DNA of 64,000 nt from contig JBIKLF010000014.1 in assembly GCA_044359955.1 (NCBI GenBank), positions 1-64,000 on the forward strand, in the 5' to 3' direction. A program made the position numbers and the translations under genes. The notes beneath the pieces are model-generated. The model was given only the letters and a program-made list of their open reading frames with translations, was not told the origin of the DNA and did no database searches. The stretch is from JACTMZ01 sp044359955. GTDB taxonomy: Bacteria > Verrucomicrobiota > Verrucomicrobiia > Chthoniobacterales > JACTMZ01. How positions within the stretch are numbered: the first letter of the stretch is position 1; each line of letters opens with the position of its first letter. This document shows positions 16,971 to 26,749 of the stretch, in pieces.

Positions 16971-19528
16971 AGCCGGCGCTGCCGACCAGCCTACCCCGCC
17001 TCCTCGTCCATCCGTGGATCTGGCGCATGGCCTGGCGCGATTCGCGGCGCGAACGGCAACGTCTCGCCGTCTTCGCCGCGTCCATCGTCGTCGGCATCGC
17101 CGCGCTGGTTTCCATCCACGCCCTGCGCGCCAGCCTCGAGCGCGGCATTGCGCTGCAAGCCCGCGAACTACTCGGCAGCGACCTGCAAATCTCCGCCCGC
17201 CTCCCGTTCGACGAAAAGGCCCGCGCTGCCTTCGCTGCCGCAAGCACCGCCGCCGATTACGAAACGAACTTCACCACCATGATGACCTTCCCGTCGGGCG
17301 AAGCGCGGCTCGTGCAACTGCGCCTGCTTGGCGGACAATTTCCTTTCTACGGAAAAATCGCCACCCGGCCCGCCGAAGCTTGGCCCGCCCTGCGCGAGCA
17401 GACCGCACCCGTGCTCTTTCTCGAGCCCGCCCTCCTTGATCAATTCGGCGTGGCCATCGGCGACAGCGTCCGCCTCGGCGAAGCCGATCTGGTCATCAGC
17501 GGCACCGTCTTGCAAACCGCCCCGCGCACCGGACGCTTCGCCGGCTTCGCCCCCGACGTCTATGCCAACCGCGCCGCCCTCGACGCCACCGGATTGCTCG
17601 GACGCACCAGCCTCGCCGGCTATCACGCGCATTTGCAACTGCCCGACGACGCCGAACCGTCCCGCGTGGCCGAACGCCTCAACGCCCTCTTCCCCGACGT
17701 CAACTGGGAGATCGAAACCGCCGACAGCCGACGCGACCAGATCGGCGAAGTGCTCAACCGCTTCGAACAGTTCCTCTCGCTCATCGCCCTCTTCAGTCTC
17801 GTCCTTGGCGCCATCGGCGTGGCCAGCGCCATGCACTCGCAGATCCGCCGCCGCCGTCAAAGCATCGCCATCCTGCGTTGCCTCGGACTCTCCTCGCGCG
17901 GCGCCCTCGCCGTTTATTTCGTGCAGGCCGCCGTCCTCGGCATCCTCGCCACCGTGGCCGGCGCTTTGCTCGGCGTCGCCCTCCATGCCGGCATCGTCGC
18001 CTGGTTCCGCGAAGACCTGCCGGTCGCCCTTGCGTTGCTTCCTCCGGCCGGCGTCATCCTGCGCACCGCTTCGGTCGGCTTTCTCGCCTGCCTCGGCTTC
18101 GCCCTTCTGCCGCTCCTGCAAGTGCGCGACATCCCGCCACTCGCCGTCCTGCGCGACAACTTCGGTGGTCTCGGCCGCCTCCGCCTCGTCCTGCGCGCCC
18201 TGCCGGTCGGACTTTTTCTTTTCGCCCTGCTCACCCTGCTTTCGATCCTCGGCAGCACCAGTCTGCAACGCGGCCTCGCCTTCCCGCTCGGACTGGCCGG
18301 CGTTTTCCTGCTGCTTCTTCTCGCCGGACAACTTCTCATCATCGCCGCCCGCCGCGGCGCCAAAGCCTCGCCCGGCTACCTCACCCGCCAAGGCTTGGCC
18401 AACCTCTTCCGTCCGCAAAACCAGACCCTGCTTTTCGTTGTCTCGCTCGGACTCGGCGTCTGCCTCCTCACCCTCACCGTGCTGGCCCGCGCGCAAGTCC
18501 TCCGCCAGATCGCGGTCACCGAATCCGGCGCCGGACCCAACCTCTACCTTGTCGATGTGCAACCCGACCAAGCCGATGACGTGCGCGCCCTCCTCACGGA
18601 GCGCCAACTCCCCGTGATGGAAAGCGCACCGATGGTCAACATGCGCCTCGTCTCGGTCAACGGCACCGAGGTGCGTCAACTGCGCGACGAAGGCCGCGTG
18701 CCCGCGTGGGTCCTGCGCCGCGAATTCCGCTCCAGCTACCGCACCACCCTCAACGAAACCGAACGCGAGATCGCCGGCCAATGGCCGCCCGCACCGTGGA
18801 ATCCCAACGCCCCCATCCCGCTTTCGCTCGAGACCGGCATGGCCGAAGACCTCAACGTCGGCCTCGGCGACCGTCTCGTCGTCAACATCCAAGGGCGCAC
18901 CCTCGAAGCCGAAATTGTGCACCTCCGCGAAGTCGATTGGAGCCGGCTCAACCTCAACTTCTTCATGCTCTTCCCGCCCGGCGTCCTCGAGAACGCCCCC
19001 GGCTTTCACGTCATCACCACCCGCCTGCCGCAGGACACCACTTCCGGACGCCTCCAAGCCGCCCTCGCGGCGAAATTCCCCAACGTCTCCGCCATCGATC
19101 TTTCCCTCATCCTCGAAACCGTGCGCGAACTCCTCGGCCGCGTCGGCCAAGCCGTGCAAGTGCTCTCCGCATTCACCGTCGTCGCCGGGATTTTCATCAT
19201 GACCGGTATTTTCCTCAACGGACGCGAACAACGCACCCACGATGCCGTCCTCCTCCGCACCCTCGGCGCCTCGACCCGCCAACTGCGCACCATTCTCTGC
19301 GTCGAATTCGGCGTCCTCGGCTTCCTCGCCGCCCTCACCGGCAGCCTCCTCGCCCTCGGCGCGCACGTCCTCATCGCCCGCTTCGCCTTCTCCGCCGAAC
19401 CAGTCTTCCCGCTTGTTTCCGTTGCCGTCATCCTCCTCGGCGCCGCCGCTCTCTCGCTGCTCATGGGCGGACTCCTCAGCCGCGGCGTCTGCCACGCCCC
19501 GCCACTTTCCATCCTCCGCCGCGAATAG
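16967..19528 (+). CDS. ybbP: ABC transporter permease, FtsX/YbbP type
   Basis: 853 residues. A long MacB-like permease with an N-terminal helix (RERQRLAVFAASIVVGIAALV), a periplasmic MacB_PCD domain, then two FtsX membrane domains (about 270-420 and 730-850) and a short central pair of helices. The ten-helix layout is that of YbbP. Together with YbbA it probably extracts or moves a lipid or hydrophobic compound at the inner membrane; the substrate is unknown. ATG overlaps the ybbA stop (ATGA). The NO synthase gene starts one base after its stop codon. Confidence 0.9.
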   Translation: MKPALPTSLPRLLVHPWIWRMAWRDSRRERQRLAVFAASIVVGIAALVSIHALRASLERGIALQARELLGSDLQISARLPFDEKARAAFAAASTAADYETNFTTMMTFPSGEARLVQLRLLGGQFPFYGKIATRPAEAWPALREQTAPVLFLEPALLDQFGVAIGDSVRLGEADLVISGTVLQTAPRTGRFAGFAPDVYANRAALDATGLLGRTSLAGYHAHLQLPDDAEPSRVAERLNALFPDVNWEIETADSRRDQIGEVLNRFEQFLSLIALFSLVLGAIGVASAMHSQIRRRRQSIAILRCLGLSSRGALAVYFVQAAVLGILATVAGALLGVALHAGIVAWFREDLPVALALLPPAGVILRTASVGFLACLGFALLPLLQVRDIPPLAVLRDNFGGLGRLRLVLRALPVGLFLFALLTLLSILGSTSLQRGLAFPLGLAGVFLLLLLAGQLLIIAARRGAKASPGYLTRQGLANLFRPQNQTLLFVVSLGLGVCLLTLTVLARAQVLRQIAVTESGAGPNLYLVDVQPDQADDVRALLTERQLPVMESAPMVNMRLVSVNGTEVRQLRDEGRVPAWVLRREFRSSYRTTLNETEREIAGQWPPAPWNPNAPIPLSLETGMAEDLNVGLGDRLVVNIQGRTLEAEIVHLREVDWSRLNLNFFMLFPPGVLENAPGFHVITTRLPQDTTSGRLQAALAAKFPNVSAIDLSLILETVRELLGRVGQAVQVLSAFTVVAGIFIMTGIFLNGREQRTHDAVLLRTLGASTRQLRTILCVEFGVLGFLAALTGSLLALGAHVLIARFAFSAEPVFPLVSVAVILLGAAALSLLMGGLLSRGVCHAPPLSILRRE

Positions 19529-19529
19529 A

Positions 19530-20699
19530 ATGAACATCCCCACGCAATGTCCTTTCAGCGGTCGGCACCTCCCGCCCGACGACTCCCCGCTGCTGGCTGA
19601 CGAATCCGGCCACCCCGCCGATCCGGTCGGGGCCGCGCACGCGTTCCTCGATCAATTCGCGCAGGAAAACGGCACCGACCCGGATCCCACCCGCCGCCGC
19701 GAAGTCGCCGACGAAATCCGCCGCCACGGCTTCTACCACCAAACACCCGCCGAACTCTCGTTCGCCTGCCGCCTTGCCTGGCGCAACAACCGACGCTGCA
19801 TCGGCCGACGCTTTTGGGAATCGCTCGAAGTGGTCGACGCGCGCGAAGTCACCACGGCCGAAGGCATTTTCGAAGCGTGCGTCGCCCACCTCCGCCGCTC
19901 GACCAATGGCGGACGTATCCAGCCGCTCATCACCGTCTTCGCCCCCTCGGGCCTTGGCACACCAAGCCCGCGCATCCACAATTACCAACTCATCCGCTAC
20001 GCCGGTTACCGCGCCGCCGACGGCACCGTGCTGGGGGATCCCGCCGAGACCAACTTCACCGCGCGCCTCATCGAAGCCGGTTGGACCCCGCCAACCACGC
20101 GCTCCGCCTTCGACATCCTCCCGCTCCTCATCGAAACCCCCGGCGAAAAACCACGCTTCTTCCCCGTGCCGCCGGATGCGGTGCTCGAAGTCCCCATCAC
20201 CCATCCGACTCTGCCGTGGTTCGCCGATCTCGGCCTCAAATGGCACGCACTCCCCGCCGTCAGCAACATGACCCTGGAGTCCGGCGGCGTGCGCTACACC
20301 GCAGCACCGTTCAGCGGCTACTACATGGTCACCGAGATTGCCGCCCGCAATTTTGGCGACACGCATCGATACAACTTGCTCCCCGCCGTGGCCGACCGCC
20401 TCGACCCGCAACTCCGCGCGCACGACCCGTTCTGGCGCGACCGCGCCCTCGTCGAACTCACCGCCGCCGTGCTCCACTCGTTTCGCCGCGCCGGCGTCAC
20501 CATGGTCGACCACCACACCGCGTCGCGCCAATTCATGGACCACCTCGAAAAAGAAAAAGCCGCCGGCCGCCGCGTGCCCGGTGATTGGTCCTGGCTCGTG
20601 CCACCCATCTCCGGCTCTGCCAGCCCCGTCTTCCACCGCGCCTACGACCCGCGCCGCCGCTTGCCGGATTTTGCCTCGGAAGCACGGAGGAATGGATAG
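19530..20699 (+). CDS. nos: Bacterial nitric-oxide synthase oxygenase
   Basis: 389 residues, oxygenase domain only. Makes NO from arginine through N-hydroxyarginine using heme and a pterin, with electrons from a separate reductase. Diagnostic parts: WRNNRRCIGR with the heme-thiolate Cys90, PRIHNYQLIRYAGY, SGYYMVTEIAARNFGD with the substrate-binding Glu, HHTASRQFMDHLEKE and PGDWSWLVPPISGSASPVFH (pterin/dimer region). The N-terminal 50 residues are longer than in Bacillus enzymes. Gap to the upstream permease gene is one base, so it is co-transcribed with ybbAP. No reductase gene is nearby. Codon use equals its neighbours, so transfer would be old. Confidence 0.93.
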   Translation: MNIPTQCPFSGRHLPPDDSPLLADESGHPADPVGAAHAFLDQFAQENGTDPDPTRRREVADEIRRHGFYHQTPAELSFACRLAWRNNRRCIGRRFWESLEVVDAREVTTAEGIFEACVAHLRRSTNGGRIQPLITVFAPSGLGTPSPRIHNYQLIRYAGYRAADGTVLGDPAETNFTARLIEAGWTPPTTRSAFDILPLLIETPGEKPRFFPVPPDAVLEVPITHPTLPWFADLGLKWHALPAVSNMTLESGGVRYTAAPFSGYYMVTEIAARNFGDTHRYNLLPAVADRLDPQLRAHDPFWRDRALVELTAAVLHSFRRAGVTMVDHHTASRQFMDHLEKEKAAGRRVPGDWSWLVPPISGSASPVFHRAYDPRRRLPDFASEARRNG

Positions 20700-20729
20700 A
20701 GGTTGCCATCGACGAGCCGAACCGCCTCC

Positions 20730-22466
20730 ATGGCCCCGATGAAACTCCGTAACCGCCTCCTCACGCTGGTTCTTATGCTGGCCGTGCTCGGCCTGGCTGG
20801 TTACGCGGCGGCCCGCATTTTCTTGCCGCAAGTGCTCGCCCGTTGGGTGGCCGGGCCGCAGTTCGAGCGCATGTTGGCCAACGCCGTCGGCCACGCGCTC
20901 AAGGTCGAGGGCAAATTTGGTCCGCTCACCCTGAACCCCGACCTTTCGGTCACCGCGGAAAATTTTTCCAGCACCGGCTGGCCGGGACAAGCCATCGGCG
21001 GGCTCGACGCGGGCCGGGCCACCGGCTGGTTCAACCCCTCAGGCATCCTCCGCGGACGCTGGGAGGTCGACCGCATCGATATCGCCCAAGCCAATTTCCG
21101 CGTCGTTGCGCCAAACAACGAATTGAAAAAGCAGGACCCCGTCATCCCGCCCAAGCCTTGGTATGCCTTCCTCATGCCTTCACAATTCCACTGCGGATGG
21201 ATCGAATGTCCCGACATGACCATTGAGCTGCCCCTCGGACCAACCCCGGTGCGCGGGGCCGGCATGCACCTCGGTGCCATGATGGTCGGGAGAAATTTCA
21301 AATACTTCGGCCGCGGCGGCCATCTTGTCCTGCCCAGTTATCCCGACCTCGCCATCGACGGAATGGAAGTCTATGTCACGCACGAGGTGATCGATATCGG
21401 CTACCTCTACCTGCGCGAACCCGCCTCCGCGCAGAGCAACCTCGAACTCAAAGCACGCCTCGGCCAGCAAGCCGACAAAAGCATCGACGCCTCCGCGCAG
21501 ATCACCGCGCTCGACATTGCGCCTTTCCTCCCGCACGACATCGCCGCCGTACTCTCCGGCCAGCTCGACGGAAAACTCACCTACCGCGTCGACCCCACCG
21601 GGAAAAATGCTTCCGGCGAGGGCCATATCGCTCTGCAGAACGCGCGCCTTCGCGACTGGAACTACTTGGACCGCCTTGCCGAGCGCGCCGGCCAACCCGC
21701 CTGGCGCAACCTCGCCCTTTCGCGCGTTTCCCTCGACTACCAACTCGAAGGGGATCTCCTCCGCGCGAAAAACATCGTCGTTCTCGCCCCCGGCCTCGCC
21801 GACCTGCGCGGCTCCGGATCTTGGAATATGGAAACCGCGGACGCTGCTGTGGAGATCTCCGCCTCCGGTATTCCCCTCGGCGCCTACCTCCCCGCTTCGC
21901 TCACCGGAAGCCTCGCCGGCGAACTTGCCGCCGACCTCTCCTGGGCTTGGCACGGCACCAAGGTTGCCGAGGGCCGCGGCGGCGGCACGTTGCGCTTCAC
22001 CGGCGGACGGCTCGAAGGATTCCAATTCCAGAAATTCCTCGACCGCTTCCTCAAGTCCAAGGCCTACACCACCATCGCAGTCACCCGCGCTTCCGCGCAT
22101 TGGCAGGAGGACCGTCGCGGCCTCCACCTTGACCAACTCGACGTTCTCGCTCCCGATCAAGCCGGATTGCGCGGCGCGGTGCGCGTCGCTCCCGACGGAA
22201 CCCTCGCCGGCACAGTGCGGGCCGGATTACCCGCCTCCGCGCTCGCTTGGTTGCCGGACGCCACCAAGACCGTCTTTGCCCGGCAGGAAGACGGCCTCCA
22301 TTGGTGCGAGATCGAACTTTCCGGCACGGTCAAAAAGCCGGTCAACAATCTCACCGCTCAAGTCATGCATCAGCTCGAGAAACATCCGCTGGCCATGGCC
22401 GAACTCGCGCTGCGCGGCCTCAGTTGGTGGCTCGGTGACGCTCTTGGCACCGAGGACGAAGGCTGA
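20730..22466 (+). CDS. AsmA-like protein
   Basis: 578 residues. One N-terminal transmembrane helix (LLTLVLMLAVLGLAGYAA) followed by a long beta-rich periplasmic region with AsmA-family traits: an early VEGKFGPLTLNPDLSVTAENF block and a late LTGSLAGELAADLSW repeat-like segment. Such proteins are anchored in the inner membrane and several transport phospholipids to the outer membrane. The ATG at 20730 (MAPMKL) was chosen; ATG 20739 is equally possible. It follows nos by about 30 bp and may be the last gene of the ybbA operon. Confidence 0.7.
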   Translation: MAPMKLRNRLLTLVLMLAVLGLAGYAAARIFLPQVLARWVAGPQFERMLANAVGHALKVEGKFGPLTLNPDLSVTAENFSSTGWPGQAIGGLDAGRATGWFNPSGILRGRWEVDRIDIAQANFRVVAPNNELKKQDPVIPPKPWYAFLMPSQFHCGWIECPDMTIELPLGPTPVRGAGMHLGAMMVGRNFKYFGRGGHLVLPSYPDLAIDGMEVYVTHEVIDIGYLYLREPASAQSNLELKARLGQQADKSIDASAQITALDIAPFLPHDIAAVLSGQLDGKLTYRVDPTGKNASGEGHIALQNARLRDWNYLDRLAERAGQPAWRNLALSRVSLDYQLEGDLLRAKNIVVLAPGLADLRGSGSWNMETADAAVEISASGIPLGAYLPASLTGSLAGELAADLSWAWHGTKVAEGRGGGTLRFTGGRLEGFQFQKFLDRFLKSKAYTTIAVTRASAHWQEDRRGLHLDQLDVLAPDQAGLRGAVRVAPDGTLAGTVRAGLPASALAWLPDATKTVFARQEDGLHWCEIELSGTVKKPVNNLTAQVMHQLEKHPLAMAELALRGLSWWLGDALGTEDEG

Positions 22467-22532
22467 GCGCCGCGGCGCACTGGGGGAAGTTTTCCATTGG
22501 CGCGACAGCCCTGCAGTCCACAATGGGTGGTT

Positions 22533-24812
22533 ATGACCCCGTTGTCTTCGGTCACCAAAGTCGCCTTCCTCGGCGACTATCCTCCACGGCAGTGTGGGAT
22601 TGCCACCTTCACCCGCGACCTGCGCGATGCGGTCGTTGCCGCGAATCCCGATTGGAGTTGCCCGGTCATCGCCGTTTCCGACCGCGCCGGCACCTACACC
22701 TATCCGTCCGAAGTCCGCTTCGAAATTCCCCAACCCGACGTCGCATCCTACGTGCGGGCGGCCAACTTCCTCAACCTCGCCCACATGGACGTGCTCTGCG
22801 TGCAGCACGAATTCGGCATCTTCGGCGGGTCCGCCGGCAGCCACCTCCTCGCCCTCCTGCGCCGCGTGCGCATGCCCGTTGTCACCACCCTCCATACCGT
22901 GTTGGAAAATCCGGACCCCAACCAGCGCCGCGTCTTCCACGAACTGGTCGACCTTTCCTCGCGTCTCGTGGTCATGGCCGACCGCGCCCGCGGCATGCTG
23001 ACCAGTCTTTACGGGGTCGATGACGCCAAGATCGCGGTGGTCCCGCACGGTATTCCCGATACCGGCTTCACCGATCCGAGTTTTTACAAGGACCAGTTCG
23101 AGGTCGCCGGGCGGCCGGTCATGCTCACCTTCGGACTCCTCTCGCCGAACAAAGGCATCGAATACGTCATCCGCGCCCTGCCCGACATCGTCCGCGACCA
23201 CCCGCGCCTCGTTTACATCGTGCTCGGCGCCACCCACCCGAACCTCGTCCGCGAAGAAGGCGAGAGTTACCGGCTGCAACTCGAGCGCATGGCCCGCAGC
23301 CTCGGCGTGGAAAACAGCATCCGCTTTGTCAACCGCTACGTCTCGAACGAGGAACTCCGCGAATACATCGGCGCGACCGACATCTACATCACCCCCTACC
23401 TCAACGAGGCCCAGATCACCTCGGGCACCCTCTCCTACTGCTTCGGCGCCGGCAAAGCCGTGGTCTCGACCCCTTACTGGCATGCCGGCGAATTGCTGGC
23501 CAACGAAGCCGGCGTCCTTGTCCCCTTCCGCGACGCCACCGCCGTGGCCCGCGAGGTCGGAGCCCTGCTCGCCGACGAAACCCGGCTCAATGCCATGCGC
23601 AAGCAGTCCTACCTGGCCGGGCGCCACATGATTTGGCCCGAGGTCGCCTCCGCCTACACCCGGCTCTTCGCCACGGCCGGCGACCACAACGAAGTCCATG
23701 CGCACCACAAGCCCCGTCCGGCCGCACCCTTCGGCGAGCATTCGCACCTCCCCCCGTGGCGCTTCGATCATCTCCTGCGCATGACCGATAGCACCGGCAT
23801 TTACCAGCACGCCATTTTCACCGTGCCGTGGTTCGACCACGGGTATTGCGCCGATGACAACGCCCGCGCCCTCCTCCTCTCCGTGCTCCTCGAAGGTCTC
23901 GACGAATGCCCGGCCGAAATCGGGGTGGCCCGCGCCGCTTACTCCGCCTTCCTCCAGCACGCGTTTGTCCGCGACACCGGGCTTTTCCGCAATTTCATGA
24001 GCTTCGACCGCAAGTGGCTCGAGAAACATGGTTCGGAAGACAGCCACGGGCGCACCCTCTGGGCGCTCGGCGCGGTGGTCGGCCGCACCCGCAACGAAAG
24101 CCTCCGCTCCTGGGCCGCACCGCTCTTCGACGAAGCCCTGCCCGTCGTCGAATCCTTCACCTCTCCGCGGGCCTGGGCCTTCACCATTCTCGGACTCCAC
24201 GAATACCTGCGCACCCTCGAGGGCGATCTGCTCGCCGCCCGCATGCGCGAGGACCTCTCCGCGCGCCTCTTCGCTCTTTGGAAACGCGTGGCCACCCCCG
24301 AGTGGCCGTGGTTCGAGGAGGTGGTGACTTATGACAATCCCCGTCTCTGCCACGCCCTCATTCTCTCCGGCCGCTGGACCGCCAACGAGGAAATGCTGCA
24401 AGCCGGCCTTACCTCGCTTTGCTGGCTCATGAAGCACCAACGCGGCGAAGGCGGATGTTTCCGTCCGATCGGATCCAATGGCTTCTGGCAGAAAGGCGCC
24501 CCGCCCGCCGCGTTCGACCAACAACCGGTCGACGCCGCCGCGGCGGTCGGCGCCTGCATCGAGGCTTACAACGCCACGGCCGACCACGGTTGGCGCGCGG
24601 AGGCCATCCGGGCCTTCGACTGGTTTCTCGGGGCCAATGACCTCGGTGAATTGCTCTACGATCCGGCCACCGGCGGTTGCCGCGACGGACTCCACCAAAA
24701 CCGCACCAACCAGAACCAAGGTGCCGAATCGACCCTTTCCTTCCTCCTCGCCCTCGCCGAGATGAAGGCCCTCGACAACGCCAGCGCCGCTTTCTCCGAA
24801 CGCCCGACATGA
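22533..24812 (+). CDS. Family 4 glycosyltransferase with C-terminal alpha-helical catalytic-like domain
   Basis: 759 residues. Residues 1-390 form a GT-B glycosyltransferase: GDYPPRQCGIATFTRDL at the start, LCVQHEFGIFGG, and the nucleotide-sugar side GLLSPNKGIEYVIRAL followed by SSGTLSYCFGAG-like TSGTLSYCFGAG. Residues about 410-750 are helical with aromatic and acidic clusters (WFDHGYCADDNARALL, FRNFMSFDRKW, EDSHGRTLWALG), resembling an (alpha/alpha)6 glycosidase-like fold. The stop overlaps the start of the GH130 gene, so the two act together, probably in synthesis and phosphorolysis of a mannose-containing glycan. ATG 22533 precedes TPLSSVTKVAFLGDY. Confidence 0.85.
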   Translation: MTPLSSVTKVAFLGDYPPRQCGIATFTRDLRDAVVAANPDWSCPVIAVSDRAGTYTYPSEVRFEIPQPDVASYVRAANFLNLAHMDVLCVQHEFGIFGGSAGSHLLALLRRVRMPVVTTLHTVLENPDPNQRRVFHELVDLSSRLVVMADRARGMLTSLYGVDDAKIAVVPHGIPDTGFTDPSFYKDQFEVAGRPVMLTFGLLSPNKGIEYVIRALPDIVRDHPRLVYIVLGATHPNLVREEGESYRLQLERMARSLGVENSIRFVNRYVSNEELREYIGATDIYITPYLNEAQITSGTLSYCFGAGKAVVSTPYWHAGELLANEAGVLVPFRDATAVAREVGALLADETRLNAMRKQSYLAGRHMIWPEVASAYTRLFATAGDHNEVHAHHKPRPAAPFGEHSHLPPWRFDHLLRMTDSTGIYQHAIFTVPWFDHGYCADDNARALLLSVLLEGLDECPAEIGVARAAYSAFLQHAFVRDTGLFRNFMSFDRKWLEKHGSEDSHGRTLWALGAVVGRTRNESLRSWAAPLFDEALPVVESFTSPRAWAFTILGLHEYLRTLEGDLLAARMREDLSARLFALWKRVATPEWPWFEEVVTYDNPRLCHALILSGRWTANEEMLQAGLTSLCWLMKHQRGEGGCFRPIGSNGFWQKGAPPAAFDQQPVDAAAAVGACIEAYNATADHGWRAEAIRAFDWFLGANDLGELLYDPATGGCRDGLHQNRTNQNQGAESTLSFLLALAEMKALDNASAAFSERPT

Positions 24813-26290
24813 ACCTCCGTCGCCAACCCTTCGAATTGCGCCCCGACCCACGGCGCGTGCTCCTCCGCCCCTTCATGGCCTCCGTCATCGTCAAACCGAC
24901 CGGCCATCCCGAACCCAGCCGCCGCCTCCTCGATGTCCTCGCCCGTGTCCTCATGCTCGACGATGCCACGGTCGCCGTCACCCTCGACAACGTGCTCGCC
25001 GAATTCCACGACCGGCACGTCGACATTCGCGCCATTTTTCTCGAACGATTCAACAAAATGGCCCCGCTCCTACCCGTCGACCGCCGGCTCGACGAGGCCC
25101 GCAAACTCCTCATCGGCTCCTATTTCACCAACGAGTATTCCCTCGAATCCAGCGCCCTCTTCAACCCGAGCATCGTGGCCGCCCCCGATCAATCCGGTCT
25201 CGCCTCCGGAGAATTGCGCTTCGTCCTCAGCCTGCGCGCCACCGGCGAGGGACACATCTCGTCGATCACCTTCCGCTCGGGCATCGCCGCGGCCGACGGC
25301 ACCGTGCGCCTCGACCCGGTCTCGAAATTCGTCCACTCCCCCCGGCCCGAACCCGCCGCCAAATACGACCTGCGCCTCTTCCGCCGCAAACTTCTCGAAT
25401 TGGGGGTGCCCCACCATGCGGCCCACGCCGCCACGGCCGGACTTCCCGACGTCTTCCACATGCCCGAACTCGTGGCCCGCACCGCCGCCCTCCGCCGTGA
25501 CGGCAGCGACCCCGAAATCGTCCGCGCCGGCGAGCGCGCGGTTTCCCTCGCCGAGGCCAACTACGCGGTGCGCTTCAAGGACGGCCTCAACCTCTCCGAG
25601 AAAGTCATCTTCCCCTACTCCCCGCTCGAGAGCAACGGCATCGAGGACGCCCGTTTCGTGCGCTTCACCGACGACGACGGCAAGGTCACCTACTACGCGA
25701 CCTACACGGCATATAATGGGGCGGACGTCTTCCCACAGATCGTCGCCACACCCGACTTCTGCGCCTTCCACAGCAGCACCCTGAACGGCCCCGCCGTGCG
25801 CAACAAGGGGTTCGCCCTCTTCCCGCGAAGAATCAACGGCCACTACGCCATGCTCAGCCGCCAAGACGGTGTCAATATCCACCTCATGTACTCCGACCAT
25901 CCCCACTTCTGGTATGAGTCGCAGGTCATTGTCCGCCCGGCGCAACCCTGGGAATTCACCCAACTCGGCAACTGCGGTTCGCCCATCGAGACCGACGCCG
26001 GCTGGCTCGTCCTCACCCACGGCGTCGGCCCGATGCGCAAATACTGCATCGGTGCCGTCCTTCTCGACCGCGATGACCCCTCCCGTGTCATCGGACGCCT
26101 CAAAGAACCATTGCTCGGCCCCGCCCCCGACGAACGCGAAGGCTACGTGCCCAATGTGGTCTATACCTGCGGCGCCCTGCTTCACCATGGTGTCCTTGTC
26201 ATACCCTACGCCGTCTCCGACACCGCGACCCGCTTTGCCTCCGTCGCCCTTGACGAGTTGATCGACGCCCTCCGCCGCGGCAGCCACTGA
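24809..26290 (+). CDS. GH130 family mannoside phosphorylase-like protein
   Basis: 493 residues. GH130 enzymes reversibly phosphorolyse beta-mannosides (for example beta-1,2-mannobiose) to mannose 1-phosphate. Seen here: YSPLESNGIEDARFVRF with the general acid Asp, YATYTAYNG, FPRRINGHYAMLSRQDG and WEFTQLGNCGSPIETDAGWLVLTHGVG, here cited in parts. The N-terminal 100 residues form an extra domain found in the longer GH130 group. The ATG overlaps the stop of the GT4 gene (ATGA). Linkage specificity cannot be read. It converges with a small His-rich gene 42 bp away. Confidence 0.85.
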   Translation: MNLRRQPFELRPDPRRVLLRPFMASVIVKPTGHPEPSRRLLDVLARVLMLDDATVAVTLDNVLAEFHDRHVDIRAIFLERFNKMAPLLPVDRRLDEARKLLIGSYFTNEYSLESSALFNPSIVAAPDQSGLASGELRFVLSLRATGEGHISSITFRSGIAAADGTVRLDPVSKFVHSPRPEPAAKYDLRLFRRKLLELGVPHHAAHAATAGLPDVFHMPELVARTAALRRDGSDPEIVRAGERAVSLAEANYAVRFKDGLNLSEKVIFPYSPLESNGIEDARFVRFTDDDGKVTYYATYTAYNGADVFPQIVATPDFCAFHSSTLNGPAVRNKGFALFPRRINGHYAMLSRQDGVNIHLMYSDHPHFWYESQVIVRPAQPWEFTQLGNCGSPIETDAGWLVLTHGVGPMRKYCIGAVLLDRDDPSRVIGRLKEPLLGPAPDEREGYVPNVVYTCGALLHHGVLVIPYAVSDTATRFASVALDELIDALRRGSH

Positions 26291-26332
26291 GGCCACGCGA
26301 CCCGGGCGAACGGAGGCGCCTCACTTGCTGCT

Positions 26333-26749
26333 TCACTGCGGCAAACGCGCTTCAAGCAGCTTGTAGGCCGCCGCCGCTTTGACCGCCTCGCGGCCGGCTC
26401 CCTCGTAGTCACCATGATCCGCGTCGTGCGCCACGGACGCCCACGCTTTCGCCGTGTTGTTGGCCATGCCCTCGACACGCTGTTTCGCCGTCTCGTCCAA
26501 GGATTCCAGCAGGCCGGGAATGGCTTTGACACAAGCTGACAGGACATCGGTCACCGCGTGGGCCTCCGCGGCGTTGCCGGCTTTGAGCAGCGCCGTGAGT
26601 TCGGGCTGCTTCGCCGCGATCACCGCCCGCACCTCGGGCAGGGTGGACGGCACTTCGATCTGTTCGTGACTGTGCCCGTGGCCATGGTCCTCACCCGCCT
26701 GCAAGTTGAACGGGAGAATGAAAGCGGCCAGAAGAGGGAGGTATTTCAT
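26333..26749 (-). CDS. Exported His-rich protein at the end of the metal-efflux operon
   Basis: 138 residues, not recognised by family. A signal peptide (MKYLPLLAAFILPFNLQAG) is followed by EDHGHGHSHEQ, a likely metal-binding patch in the periplasm, then an all-helical domain of about 100 residues. Its ATG overlaps the RND pump stop (ATGA), so it belongs to the efflux operon and may bind the exported metal. The helical part resembles small periplasmic copper/zinc accessory proteins only in general shape. Confidence 0.65.
   Translation of the reverse strand: MKYLPLLAAFILPFNLQAGEDHGHGHSHEQIEVPSTLPEVRAVIAAKQPELTALLKAGNAAEAHAVTDVLSACVKAIPGLLESLDETAKQRVEGMANNTAKAWASVAHDADHGDYEGAGREAVKAAAAYKLLEARLPQ

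Noticed and set aside
22227..24851. 874-codon minus-strand frame across the GT4 gene
   Set aside because: Antisense shadow; no domain, while the plus strand encodes a clear glycosyltransferase.
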